A DNA stretch of 64,000 bases, taken from positions 8,848 through 72,847 of the forward strand of contig NZ_ONDD01000015.1 in NCBI RefSeq assembly GCF_900316465.1, written 5' to 3'. How positions within the stretch are numbered: the stretch's first letter is position 1; each line of letters starts with the position of its first letter. Both the position numbers and the translations under genes were made by a program. The notes below the pieces were generated by a model. That model searched no databases and was not told the DNA's origin. It saw nothing but the letters and a program-made list of their open reading frames with translations. Source of the stretch: an uncultured Fibrobacter sp. (GTDB lineage Bacteria; Fibrobacterota; Fibrobacteria; Fibrobacterales; Fibrobacteraceae). Positions 26,594 through 35,393 of this stretch are shown piece after piece.

Positions 26594-27775
26594 ATGAATA
26601 AACGAATATTACTATATGTCCTTCTATTAGTCGGTTTGTCGCTTGCCTTTGAGCGTCCTAAGCTGGACCTTTCGGGAATGATCATGGTTCACGCTTATGC
26701 CGACTGGAATACTGATGAATCGAACGTCGTGCATCGTTATGAATCTATGCTAGACTTGGATTTCGATGTCCGTTTTAACGATCGTTGGTCTGCATGGCTC
26801 GAAATTGAGGCTATGGGAATGGCGATGGATGGAATGGAGGATATGGAAGGCATGGATATGGGCGATGATGCGACCATGGATCCTGTGCACCCGACTGTTG
26901 TTTTTAACGGAGCTTATGTTCAATATGCGCCTTCTGAACACCTGGCTTTTCGTATTGGCGATTTAAATTATTTTGAAGGTCTATTCAAAAATTATTATGA
27001 TTTTGGCGACCCTCGGGACGATGCGGCGGGCATAAGGCAAAAGTCTATTCGCGGCGTTGAATTCTTGTGGAATGGCTTGCAACTCAATGTCGGCTTTGGC
27101 AGCGGAAGTAACGACCAAAGTTGCTATTACCACTATATGTTCGGCGAATACATGGGAATGGATTGCAAAGAAGGACTCACGTACGAAATTCATGCCGCTT
27201 ACGATCTTGAAATTGCAGGCCAGGTATTTCGCCCTTATGCCGATTACAAAAGCTATCAGCGAAAGGATTTTAATGAACTTTATGCTGGGCTAGATATTTC
27301 GCTTTCGTCGGAACATTTTGCCTTGCATGGATTATACGGCTTTCATTCGGTCTTCTTGGCTAGCGATGATGCGGTATCGAATCATGTATTCTTGGCTGAA
27401 CCGTCGTTTGAATTTTCGAGATTTTGCATCATAGGTTCTCTGTTCTATGCGGTTATCGATGACCCGGAACGTACATTCTTGGAAATGACAACTCGTCCGG
27501 AATACTTTTTTGTAGCGGTAGAACCGAGCGTGGCCTTGCTGGAATCCTTAAGTATCGGTATCCCTCTTGAATACCATACGAATACTTTAGACAAAGATGA
27601 AGATTTGCAATCGTGGCGCGTCGGTGGACGGTTCTACTTTAATGTTCCCGGTTACAAAATAAATATTATCTCGATGGTTCTTGCCGACATCCCTGACGAT
27701 AAAGATTGGCCGTCCGAAGGCAATAAAAACGATCCTTCTCTGATATTCGGCGTCGAAGTTATGTTCGATTTCTAG
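26594..27775 (+). CDS. Outer-membrane beta-barrel protein with Met-rich loop
   Basis: No family was recognised. The 393-residue protein has a signal peptide (to about residue 19) and then alternating aromatic/polar strands ending GVEVMFDF, a typical last barrel strand with terminal Phe. Residues 74-95 are Met/Asp/Gly-rich, with eight methionines (for example EGMDMGDD); such segments bind copper or silver in known metal proteins. Another feature is a CYYHYMFGEYMGMDC stretch near residue 179. It sits between a His-rich lipoprotein and a Cys-containing secreted protein. It may be a porin or receptor for a metal or metal complex; that is inference. Confidence 0.65.
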   Translation: MNKRILLYVLLLVGLSLAFERPKLDLSGMIMVHAYADWNTDESNVVHRYESMLDLDFDVRFNDRWSAWLEIEAMGMAMDGMEDMEGMDMGDDATMDPVHPTVVFNGAYVQYAPSEHLAFRIGDLNYFEGLFKNYYDFGDPRDDAAGIRQKSIRGVEFLWNGLQLNVGFGSGSNDQSCYYHYMFGEYMGMDCKEGLTYEIHAAYDLEIAGQVFRPYADYKSYQRKDFNELYAGLDISLSSEHFALHGLYGFHSVFLASDDAVSNHVFLAEPSFEFSRFCIIGSLFYAVIDDPERTFLEMTTRPEYFFVAVEPSVALLESLSIGIPLEYHTNTLDKDEDLQSWRVGGRFYFNVPGYKINIISMVLADIPDDKDWPSEGNKNDPSLIFGVEVMFDF

Positions 27776-27783
27776 GGGGGGCT

Positions 27784-28137
27784 GTGAAAAAAATACTTTT
27801 ATTATGTGCTTTATTAAGTTCTTTTGCTGCGGCTCGATTTGACTGTTGCGCCCGTAAGCATGCAACCCTCAAAAAAGAAGTGACGGCAGTGACCGTGACG
27901 GTGGGCGTCGTAAACGCAGAAGATGAATCAACGCTGAAAAAAGTGTCGGCTTCGCTTTCTAGCGAAGGAATCCAACTCCAGGTAAAAAAGTTGGGCGACC
28001 AGGGCAAGGCATCCGAAGCGCTTTCAAACGGGCTTGTCGATGCCCTGTATACAGGTAGCCTCCATGCTCGCCCTGATACCGAAAAGAAAGAAGTCCTTTC
28101 AGCCTTAAAAAAGAAACTTGAAAGTGTTGCTCGATAG
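27784..28137 (+). CDS. Small secreted NlpA/MetQ-like protein
   Basis: The 117-residue protein starts with GTG and has a signal peptide ending near FAAA. After DCC at about 20-22 comes a segment (VTVGVVNAEDESTL to ALSNGLVDALYT) with the beta-alpha-beta pattern of the first lobe of NlpA/MetQ-type substrate-binding proteins. It is less than half the normal length, and the second lobe is absent. It may be a degraded binding protein or a separate small-ligand or metal carrier. It follows the outer-membrane protein gene by eight bases. Similarity is weak. Confidence 0.5.
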   Translation: MKKILLLCALLSSFAAARFDCCARKHATLKKEVTAVTVTVGVVNAEDESTLKKVSASLSSEGIQLQVKKLGDQGKASEALSNGLVDALYTGSLHARPDTEKKEVLSALKKKLESVAR

Positions 28138-28163
28138 AAACTTGCATAAATTGTAAAAATTTC

Positions 28164-28171
28164 TATATTTG
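28164..28171 (+). promoter_or_regulatory. TATATTTG promoter element of the MATE gene
   Basis: Exact TATATTTG with TTG 19 bases upstream (28142-28144) and only nine bases to the ATG at 28181. Confidence 0.55.
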
Positions 28172-28180
28172 TCGCCCAAT

Positions 28181-29608
28181 ATGGTCGACGCGATACTCAA
28201 TAAGTTCTACAGACCGTCTAAATTCAAGAAAAACGGCGATGTGAAGGATGTGCTCGTGGTGGCACTTCCCATGCTCATGTCGATGTCTTTCGACACGATC
28301 ATGACTTTTATCGATCGCCTGTTCCTTTCGAAGCTTGGCCCAGCCGAAATGAATGCGGCGCTTGGGGCGGGGGCGGTGCAGCTTGCGCTCACCATGTTCT
28401 TTACCGGTGCCATCAGTTACACGACCGCTATGGTGGCGCAGCGTCTGGGTGGCAAAAAGCGCTGGGATTGCGCCCGCGTGTTTATGCAGGCGGTGTACCT
28501 GTCGCTTGTTTCGGTGCCGCTTTTGTACCTCACGATTCCGCTGGGTCATGTAGCATTTGGAATGGAACACTTGCCGGCAGATCAGCTGCAGTATCAAAAG
28601 ACCTACTTTAACATCCTGATGTTCGGCGGCATCATTAACTTGGTGCGCAATGCGGCTCCGTGTTTTTTTAGCGGTATCGGTGAAACCAAGATTGTCATGA
28701 AGGCAGCCTTTGTCGGCATGATTGTGAATGTCATTTGCAACTTCTTCTTGATTTACGGCTTTGGCCCGATTCCTGCTTTAGGTGTCGCGGGCGCTGCTTA
28801 CGGTACCTTGATCGGGAACCTGGTTTCGACAGTGATTTTGTTTGCGAAATTCTTCGGTAAAAATTGCCATAACCGATTCCGTACCCGTTATGCGTTTGCG
28901 TTTAGCTGGCCCCTGACCAAGGAACTCTTGCAAAAAGGAATTCCCTCCGGTGTCGAAATGTGCCTGAACATGGCGGCGTTCCAGCTCCTGATTCTCATGT
29001 TCCATGCGCTTGGGCCCGAATCGGCAACGGCGTCTTCGGTCATGTTCAACTGGGACATGGTGGCCTACGTTCCGCTGATGGGCCTTGAAGTGGCGTCTAC
29101 GAGCCTCGTGGGGCGTTACGTGGGGGCCCGTGACGGTGCCGCGGCATCGCGTTCGACTTATTCCGGCCTTAAACTCGGCTGGGGATATTCCTTGCTGATG
29201 GGCATTTTCTTTATCTTCTTGCCGGGCATACTGACGGATATCTTTAAGCCCGATGCGGCTGAAGCTTCTGCCGAGGCGCTTGCCATTTTCGCAGCAGCTA
29301 GACCCATGAGCATATTCATGTTGCGGATTGCGACCTTCTACATTTTTGTGGAAGTCCTGCTGGTGATTTATGCGGGTGCGCTTCGCGGTGCGGGCGATAC
29401 CGTATGGGTCATGTTCGCGTGTGCCATTATGAACTGGTGCGTGGCGGGCGCCTTGTACGTGGCTGCCTATATTTTCCACTTGCCGGCTCAATACGCTTGG
29501 ATTACGGTTGTTGCCGTGTACAGTACGGCTCCGCTTATTTTCTGGATTCGCTGGAAGAGCGGTAAATGGCGTAAGCACGTGATGGATAAAGACCGCCTGG
29601 CAGCCTAG
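28181..29608 (+). CDS. MATE-family multidrug/cation exporter
   Basis: MATE proteins exchange Na+ or H+ for drugs or metabolites. The 475-residue protein has about twelve hydrophobic segments and the family features VALPMLMSMSFDTIMTFIDRLFLS at its first helix (about 30-52), plus a similar start to the second half (GVEMCLNMAAFQLLILMF, near 250). The substrate is not predictable. The start at 28181 is the ATG just behind the promoter element; it appears leaderless. It ends three bases before the convergent FliB-like gene. Confidence 0.92.
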   Translation: MVDAILNKFYRPSKFKKNGDVKDVLVVALPMLMSMSFDTIMTFIDRLFLSKLGPAEMNAALGAGAVQLALTMFFTGAISYTTAMVAQRLGGKKRWDCARVFMQAVYLSLVSVPLLYLTIPLGHVAFGMEHLPADQLQYQKTYFNILMFGGIINLVRNAAPCFFSGIGETKIVMKAAFVGMIVNVICNFFLIYGFGPIPALGVAGAAYGTLIGNLVSTVILFAKFFGKNCHNRFRTRYAFAFSWPLTKELLQKGIPSGVEMCLNMAAFQLLILMFHALGPESATASSVMFNWDMVAYVPLMGLEVASTSLVGRYVGARDGAAASRSTYSGLKLGWGYSLLMGIFFIFLPGILTDIFKPDAAEASAEALAIFAAARPMSIFMLRIATFYIFVEVLLVIYAGALRGAGDTVWVMFACAIMNWCVAGALYVAAYIFHLPAQYAWITVVAVYSTAPLIFWIRWKSGKWRKHVMDKDRLAA

Positions 29609-29611
29609 CTT

Positions 29612-30580
29612 TTATTCGTCCAGAGAAATCTCGACGATTTCCATAATTTCTTGACAGTATTCCAGCTGCTTCGAAAGAATCTTGACCGCGTTGATTTTTG
29701 TGTTGGTCCGCGGGCTAGGTGTGACAGCGGAATTCGAACCAGCAAGTTCCTTGGTAAAGAATCGGGCCAGGTTCCAGAATAAAAGCGCGAATTGACGCTT
29801 GCCCTGCTCGCGGCCTTCAAAAAGGCACTTGGCGTAATGGCGGTAAATCAAGTAGGTGAGCAGTCGCGCACTTTCGTTTTCGGTAAAGAACCCTTGGTCT
29901 ACAATCGGTTCGCCAGACTCAATTCGGGCCTTGATGCGCGAAAGGGCGGCGTCCCAATCCGGGCCGTAGCTTTCGAGCTTCGCCAAAAGTTCGAACATGG
30001 CGTTCGTGCTTTCAAAAGGCGCAAACGGACTCTCGTCTGTGTAGCCGAAGACTTTGTAAAGCTTCTCGGCGAAAGGTGTATCTTGGTCGGCGAGGGCTTC
30101 GAACATCCATTCGCGTTCGCCAAGAACCTGGTCGCGGATATCAAGGTCGTCGTCATCCAATTCATCTTCGGGCTCGTCGCATTCTTCGCTAGTAAATGCC
30201 AGCGGGCCTTCGCCTTCAAGCAGCAAGCGCGCGGCTTCTTCGCAGCAAAGCCCGAGCCCCCGCTCCATTATATCGCCGTAGACCTCGACAAATCGCGGAT
30301 GCTCGGTGCAAATATCGCAAAGCGCGTCTTCGCCCAGATTCTGATAGACTTCGCAAAGATTGTCCTTGTCTAAAAACGGGCAGCGATCGTGGGGGAGTAA
30401 TTTAAAATGCCCGTCCTCGATGTTTGCGCGGAGCCTGTCGCCGAAAACGCCCGATACCTTCCGGTAAACTTCTTGCGTTGCCTCGTCAATATCGATTTCC
30501 CAGCTAACGCAACAAGTGTCCGTGCACCGCGAGGCGATACACTTGAACTGGTCATAAAAATCGGGCTTTCGAAGAATCAT
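29612..30580 (-). CDS. FliB-like Cys-rich protein (flagellin lysine-N-methylase family)
   Basis: The 322-residue protein opens with FKCIASRCTDTCC and continues with CPFL, CEVY, CDICTEHPR and LCCEEAARLLL, placing ten cysteines at 14, 19, 23, 24, 67, 76, 88, 91, 112 and 113. This is the N-terminal signature of the FliB family, which methylates flagellin lysines and probably uses a metal or Fe-S cofactor. No flagellar gene is in the window, and known Fibrobacter species are not flagellated (from general knowledge), so the substrate here may be something else. The C-terminal part is helical. It is next to an unknown membrane protein on the same strand. Confidence 0.8.
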   Translation of the reverse strand: MILRKPDFYDQFKCIASRCTDTCCVSWEIDIDEATQEVYRKVSGVFGDRLRANIEDGHFKLLPHDRCPFLDKDNLCEVYQNLGEDALCDICTEHPRFVEVYGDIMERGLGLCCEEAARLLLEGEGPLAFTSEECDEPEDELDDDDLDIRDQVLGEREWMFEALADQDTPFAEKLYKVFGYTDESPFAPFESTNAMFELLAKLESYGPDWDAALSRIKARIESGEPIVDQGFFTENESARLLTYLIYRHYAKCLFEGREQGKRQFALLFWNLARFFTKELAGSNSAVTPSPRTNTKINAVKILSKQLEYCQEIMEIVEISLDE

Positions 30581-31303
30581 TTAGTTTGACTTGTTGTCAG
30601 AAAGCAAACCGAAAACTTCGCCCTTTACAAGCCAGCTGATACCGAAGAAAGTGAGCGCAATGGCTTCGGCTATGAAAACCTTGGCGGGAATAATACCTTC
30701 AAGCGGCAGGGGTACCATAATCAAGCCACAAAGCATGCCGACGCCGCAAAGCCTGAAAATAATGTTCTTGATTTTCTTCTGTTTTGTGAGTTCTTGGTTT
30801 TTATCGTTCCCGTCTTTAGTGAACAGGAACAAACTGTTAAATGCCAATAGAAGAAAGAATATGACTGCAGCCGTGCAGTGAATCTTGTTTGATACCGCAG
30901 CCGTCAATTGGAAAAAGCCGACTAGAGTTTCGTCTTTTACCATGGGGCAATTGCAGGGGAACAAGACAATCATGATTCCGAATACACCGGATATGGAAGT
31001 GATAACATGGTCAAGTAAACTGTAGCCTTTGTAGCTCATCAAGACGACTGCCGCTGTCGTTAATACTCCGGCCAAGGCGGGCGTCACGTAATAGGTTTCC
31101 GAAATCGACAACTCTGTCCAAAAATCAGACGGTATAATTTGGGGCTGGGCTTTTGATACGATAAATGCTCCGAGCATTGCAATCCAAGGAAGCGTCATTC
31201 CCAAGACGCCGGCAAAAACACGGATTCGCTTTAGCCAAATCTTGTTTGCCTTTTTGGTGGCGTTCTGTTCGGCGCTAAGTACTTTTTGGTTGTTTTCGCT
31301 CAT
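30581..31303 (-). CDS. Multi-span membrane protein of unknown function
   Basis: The 240-residue protein has about six hydrophobic segments (near 24-44, 60-78, 85-103, 120-140, 175-192, 205-222). A CNCP motif lies in a loop near residue 121. No family was recognised. The start at 31303 is backed by AAAGGAGAA. It ends directly at the start of the FliB-like gene, so the two are likely one operon. Confidence 0.7.
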   Translation of the reverse strand: MSENNQKVLSAEQNATKKANKIWLKRIRVFAGVLGMTLPWIAMLGAFIVSKAQPQIIPSDFWTELSISETYYVTPALAGVLTTAAVVLMSYKGYSLLDHVITSISGVFGIMIVLFPCNCPMVKDETLVGFFQLTAAVSNKIHCTAAVIFFLLLAFNSLFLFTKDGNDKNQELTKQKKIKNIIFRLCGVGMLCGLIMVPLPLEGIIPAKVFIAEAIALTFFGISWLVKGEVFGLLSDNKSN

Positions 31304-31413
31304 ATAATTCTCCTTTAAGCACCCCATAATATAGCTTAATCGCAAAAAAATGACTTTTTTGTAAAAATGAAAATATATTTAGATGGTGAACTTGTCAAAA
31401 AAGGAGGCCAACA

Positions 31414-32076
31414 GTGAAATTAGCATTGAAAATAGCGTCGCTCGTTGTTCTCCTGTTTGCAACGGTTGTTGCAACGGCTCTAGTCATCAAGAAACTGGCG
31501 TCCGAATCCGAAGGTCCCCAGATTACAAGCTCGTATATAGAACATCAAATTAGCGAGATTTCTGAACTTGCGACCCTCCATCACCATTACCGGAAAAATG
31601 CGAACTACCAAGATGCCAAGGTCCTCTTGAAGTACATGCCCGATTGGCGAATCAACAAGTCTATCAAGGAACTCATGTTGATATACGAGGGCGATGTCAA
31701 ACTGGGCTACGACTTGAAAGATATCAGCATCAACGTGGATCCTTTGACAAAGACAATCCTCATTTACCTGCCTGAACCTAAAATCTTGAGCCATAGCATT
31801 GACTTCGAAAGTATCCAGATTTTTTTGGAAAAGAAGGGCTGGTTTAACGATATCAAGTTTGAAGATTTTAAACAGTTCTTTATTGCTGAACAAAAAAAGT
31901 ATGAACAAGAAAACGGCTACGAGCTGAAACGCTTAGCTCGAGAGCACGCTAAAAAGATTATTCTGCTTTATCTCGGTTCTGCCATCAAACTGACGGATTC
32001 CCCCGAGAATTACAAGAAGTCGTTCATCGAAGGTTGGATTCACCCCGATGACGGCTACAAAATCAGAATGGAATAA
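31414..32076 (+). CDS. DUF4230 membrane-anchored protein
   Basis: The 220-residue protein starts with GTG after a strong AAGGAGG. One N-terminal membrane segment (about 5-27) is followed by a DUF4230 domain: ELMLIYEGDVKLGYDLKDISIN (about 83-104), then ILIYLPEPKILSHSID. Family members are membrane-tethered periplasmic or surface proteins of unknown function. It converges with the VWA lipoprotein gene, with no gap between the stops. Confidence 0.82.
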   Translation: MKLALKIASLVVLLFATVVATALVIKKLASESEGPQITSSYIEHQISEISELATLHHHYRKNANYQDAKVLLKYMPDWRINKSIKELMLIYEGDVKLGYDLKDISINVDPLTKTILIYLPEPKILSHSIDFESIQIFLEKKGWFNDIKFEDFKQFFIAEQKKYEQENGYELKRLAREHAKKIILLYLGSAIKLTDSPENYKKSFIEGWIHPDDGYKIRME

Positions 32077-33444
32077 TTATTCCACGTATTTCTTGATCAG
32101 TCGAATCATCAGGTCGGCGAGCTTTTCTATGTCGTGATCGCCAACGGATGCTTCAAGATGGGAATAGCCGATGCCGCTGTCGTCAGTGAGGAAGACGTAG
32201 GTGCCGCCCGTGATAATGTCGAAGAATCGTAACATGGATTCCGTATCTTTGTCAATACCGCTTGCCGCTACGGGAATAAGCTTGATTCCATTCTTGGCGT
32301 AGAGGTTTATTGATTTTTGAAGACTTTCGATAACGTCGTCCTGGTGATGCGCGGGGGCGTCAAGAATCAAGAAGGCTATGCGGGCGCGAGCGGATTCGTT
32401 CCAAGAAAAATTCTGTAACGAGGCTTCGAGTGCGGTATGCACGGCTTCGGGGAAGTCTCCGCCACCACTTGCATACTGTTCTGCGATGTATGCCTGGGTG
32501 TTAGCGACGTCGGTGGAAAAGTCCTTGCCCTGGATGAGGTATTCATCGTCCTCGTCGCGGTAGAATAGAACTGCCGTACGCAATGCAACCTTGGTGTCCG
32601 AGTGGGCGTGGTCTATGATATAGCTTAGGTCCGATTGGAGAAAGCGGATTTCGTCGCCCATAGAACCAGTGGCGTCAACGATAAAGGCGACGTCAGCTTT
32701 GGCGTCGGCTTGCTTGGCGTCGCTGGTGATGACGTTTACATCAAGCGAATCGTTGGCTCTGGAGGTGAGTTTGACGGGGTCTTCGGATACTTTGCCGTTG
32801 ACCTTCAAAGCGAAATCTTCGGATTTGATTGCATCTTCGGTTGCTCCGTTGAATAATTTTACCCAGCAGTAGGCGAGGCCGGTATTGTCGGTCTTGGTGG
32901 CGAATTCCACCTTGTCGTTAATAAGAAGTTCTACCGAAACGTTGGCAAGGCCGTTGCCGTTTTCGTCAACCACTTTTACGGCCGCGAGGGTTGTCGGATA
33001 AAATTTCCAGTAGCCGGTTTTATCGGAAAATTCGCCCTTCAGAATATCTGTCCAATCGCTCCAGTTGTCCAGATCGTTCCATTCGGAGGCCGTGAGTAGA
33101 CCGTAAGTTCTGCCGTTATATTCGTCAATAACTCCGCCGGGGGCGTAGTCTACAGGAACGTATTCATCCGGTACCATGACGGAAGTCGGTTCTGCGGTTG
33201 CAGAGACGGCGTCAACCATGCGAACGACGCCATCGTATGATTCGGTAATACCATATTCGTAGGTGGAAGGATTGCCTTTGGTTTCGAAGGTGGCTCCGTT
33301 TTCGGTTTCAATGTTTTGGCTTCCGGCAATCTTGCCGTCGTCCTTGCCAGCGTCGCTAGCGCTTAGGCTGTTGCTGTCGTCACTGCAGGCCGCACACAAC
33401 AAGCTGAGCGCAAATCCTGCGGTTAAAAAGATTTTGGATTTCAT
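32077..33444 (-). CDS. VWA-domain lipoprotein
   Basis: The 455-residue protein has lipobox LCAAC (Cys20) with mature start CSDDSNS. A beta domain at about 150-200 (AAVKVVDENGNGLANVSVELL) resembles a CarboxypepD_reg or Ig-like fold. A von Willebrand A domain from about 251 has the metal-site DATGSMGDE (257-265) and a GGGDFPEA block with the following acidic and Thr ligands, the DxTGSM class. VWA domains bind proteins through a metal ion, so it may be a surface adhesion or assembly factor. TTATCTTTTT and AGAGGGG precede the ATG. Confidence 0.85.
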   Translation of the reverse strand: MKSKIFLTAGFALSLLCAACSDDSNSLSASDAGKDDGKIAGSQNIETENGATFETKGNPSTYEYGITESYDGVVRMVDAVSATAEPTSVMVPDEYVPVDYAPGGVIDEYNGRTYGLLTASEWNDLDNWSDWTDILKGEFSDKTGYWKFYPTTLAAVKVVDENGNGLANVSVELLINDKVEFATKTDNTGLAYCWVKLFNGATEDAIKSEDFALKVNGKVSEDPVKLTSRANDSLDVNVITSDAKQADAKADVAFIVDATGSMGDEIRFLQSDLSYIIDHAHSDTKVALRTAVLFYRDEDDEYLIQGKDFSTDVANTQAYIAEQYASGGGDFPEAVHTALEASLQNFSWNESARARIAFLILDAPAHHQDDVIESLQKSINLYAKNGIKLIPVAASGIDKDTESMLRFFDIITGGTYVFLTDDSGIGYSHLEASVGDHDIEKLADLMIRLIKKYVE

Positions 33445-33475
33445 AGGACCCCTCTTGTCGTAAAAAGATAACCTA

Positions 33476-33557
33476 GTCTCGTGGCGAGACCCTTACGAAA
33501 ACAAAAATAGTTCTTTTTTTAGTAAAGGGAATACCCAAAAAAGAACATGCAAAAACG
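33476..33557. terminator. Hairpins in the gap between the 33615 gene and the VWA gene
   Basis: The 170-base gap holds GTCTCG-TGG-CGAGAC (33476-33490), a long GTTCTTTTTT / AAAAAAGAAC inverted repeat (33510-33546) with an inner GGG-AATA-CCC, and CATGC-AAAAAC-GCATG near 33546-33561. The long one probably terminates the minus-strand transcript of the 33615 gene. No coding region was seen. Confidence 0.5.
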
Positions 33558-33614
33558 CATGCTAAACATCACGACTTATTGCGAAAACGGGTTAAATCCT
33601 CGAAACAATCGCCT

Positions 33615-34214
33615 TTAGAACGATTCGTGGCTTTCCCAAATCTCGGCTTCAGTCTGGCAAATATCCTTGTCGGAACCAACTGCTTCGCCGGTCATCATGA
33701 AAAGGGCGTCTTCTACGATAGCGGCAAGGACGCAACGCTGGTATTCGCCGTTCACGGTCCTGATGGTGCCGTATTTCTTTTCGCTGTTGAAGGCGGGACC
33801 GCTGACTTTACCGTTTTTCATCTTTTCTTGCCTAGTTGCCCAGAAGTTATGATCCCATTGCAGGTAGAACTTGATGAACTTCTCTTCGGGGGCGTTTTTG
33901 TTTACGGTGAATGTTGCGTCACGGTAAAGGTCTTCGATGCGCATGCCCCTGAACTGGATGTGCTCCGGTTCCTTGGTGCACATGAAAAAGGCGAGGTTCT
34001 TTTCTAGCGAAAAGTATGAGGTTTGAATATCCCAGTCACCATCAAAACTTACAGTAATGGGCTTTGGTACGGGTGTGCTTAGGGTGCGGCTAGAAACTTT
34101 TGTGTATAGCCCGTTGAATGCGGAAAATCCTTTAGTCGTAACAGTCGGTTCTACGCGGCTGGGGGCACAACTTGCAAGCAATAGGGCGAAAGGCAATAAT
34201 AAAAGTTTTTTCAT
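33615..34214 (-). CDS. Lipoprotein of unknown function
   Basis: A 199-residue protein with lipobox LLASC (Cys16) and mature start CAPSR, without the acidic-serine signature, so probably periplasmic. It includes a beta-rich middle (ITVSFDGDWDIQTSYFSLEKN) and a block with paired Cys (QRCVLAAIVEDALF). No family was recognised. A further minus-strand gene begins 33 bases upstream, so the two may be co-transcribed. Confidence 0.7.
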   Translation of the reverse strand: MKKLLLLPFALLLASCAPSRVEPTVTTKGFSAFNGLYTKVSSRTLSTPVPKPITVSFDGDWDIQTSYFSLEKNLAFFMCTKEPEHIQFRGMRIEDLYRDATFTVNKNAPEEKFIKFYLQWDHNFWATRQEKMKNGKVSGPAFNSEKKYGTIRTVNGEYQRCVLAAIVEDALFMMTGEAVGSDKDICQTEAEIWESHESF

Positions 34215-34247
34215 AATTTATCTTTAATAATAGGAAAATTTTGCAGG

Positions 34248-35174
34248 CTAGAACCTGCGCACCACAAGGATTTCGAAGGCTGACACGTATTTTTGCTCCA
34301 GATGTTCGCCAAACGCAATGGCGGAGTATCCGCATTTAAGAACGATGTTCCATGCCCATTTTTCCCCGATGTAGCCCAAAGCGGTCTTTATGTCCGATTC
34401 GGGCAATAGCAGGTTGCCGTCGTCAATGCGTTCGCGGCCGTATGCGATACCGACAATGCCCCAGAGGTTCCAGAAATACCCGTTGCTGAAAACGAAGGTG
34501 TAGGTGTACCCGACGTCACCCCAGATGGAGGTGATGTCTCGCTTGTCGTTTTCGTAGCCGAGAACCCCGTCGTTGTCTTCGGCAATGTTTCGTTGCAGGC
34601 GCCCGCCGATAATCAAACTCCCGGCAGATTTCTTTTGACGCCTGTCCAAAAAGTAGGCGCTCCTGGGGGCGAAAATTTCTTTTGCGGTCGCCATCCAGAG
34701 CATCGAAAAATACATGTCCGCAAACCAGAGGTCTATGAATTCCTGCTCCTTTTCGCCGTCGCGTTCGACTTCCGTGGTAAAGCCGCTGTAAAAGCGGAGC
34801 TTTGCCGCAAGCCACCAGTTTCCCGGGAAAAAGTCAAGTCCCGTCTCGAAAGCCTGGGTGTCCGATTTTTCTTTTGAAGTGGTAAAAGGGAGGCTGTACT
34901 TGAAATCGGCGGACACGTCCCACGAAATTCCGAATGTGGTAAACAGACTGTCGTAACCGACGCCGATGCCCACATCGACCGGGCGGTTCGAATTGAGCAT
35001 CGAGTTGTTGTAGGCGGAATTCCAGATGGCCACGAAATTGTAATCGCACAAGAAACGCAGCGAGAACCGTTCACGGAACTTGGAAACCGAGGGCTCGTCG
35101 CTGTCTTGCGATTCGGCAAAGGCAAACCCTGCGAACACCAGGGCAAACAGGAATATTTTCAGGACGCACTTCAT
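34248..35174 (-). CDS. Outer-membrane beta-barrel protein of unknown function
   Basis: The 308-residue protein has a signal peptide (to about residue 20, FAFAESQ) and a body of alternating hydrophobic strands with many Trp, Tyr and Phe (for example FLCDYNFVAIWNSAYNN, WLAAKLRFYSG), ending FEILVVRRF with terminal Phe. This is the pattern of an outer-membrane barrel. No family was identified. It probably forms a transcript with the lipoprotein gene downstream. Confidence 0.65.
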   Translation of the reverse strand: MKCVLKIFLFALVFAGFAFAESQDSDEPSVSKFRERFSLRFLCDYNFVAIWNSAYNNSMLNSNRPVDVGIGVGYDSLFTTFGISWDVSADFKYSLPFTTSKEKSDTQAFETGLDFFPGNWWLAAKLRFYSGFTTEVERDGEKEQEFIDLWFADMYFSMLWMATAKEIFAPRSAYFLDRRQKKSAGSLIIGGRLQRNIAEDNDGVLGYENDKRDITSIWGDVGYTYTFVFSNGYFWNLWGIVGIAYGRERIDDGNLLLPESDIKTALGYIGEKWAWNIVLKCGYSAIAFGEHLEQKYVSAFEILVVRRF

Positions 35175-35218
35175 CGGGGTTTTGAAAAGATAATAACAAA
35201 AAGAACCCCTATAAAATT

Positions 35219-35323
35219 TTACAGGTACTTCGCTTCGGGAGTATCCTTCAGGATTTCTTTCACGGAAAGAATATAAAAATGCCCAGCAGAACCCTCAAAA
35301 CCATTTTTACGTATTTCATACAT
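35219..35323 (-). pseudogene. C-terminal remnant of a GNAT gene (34-codon open frame)
   Basis: A short minus-strand frame reads MYEIRKNGF, then GHFYILS, then VKEILKDTPEAKYL and stop. The intact GNAT gene 650 bases away ends GEHYRLLS, a 14-residue stretch, then WKEVLKDIPGAKYP. The two align through YxxRxNGF, GxxxYxLLS and the last 13 residues, with about 14 codons missing in between. The last 40 bases of both genes are also close at DNA level. It looks like the leftover of a duplicated GNAT gene whose N-terminal part has gone. A TATATT lies right before its ATG, so it could still be transcribed. Too short to have the acetyltransferase fold. Confidence 0.7.
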
Positions 35324-35393
35324 TTAATATAGGTTAAAAAGGGCGGAAAGTCAAAAAATTTTTTTGCCGCGAAGGAATGCTTAAAAGTTAATG

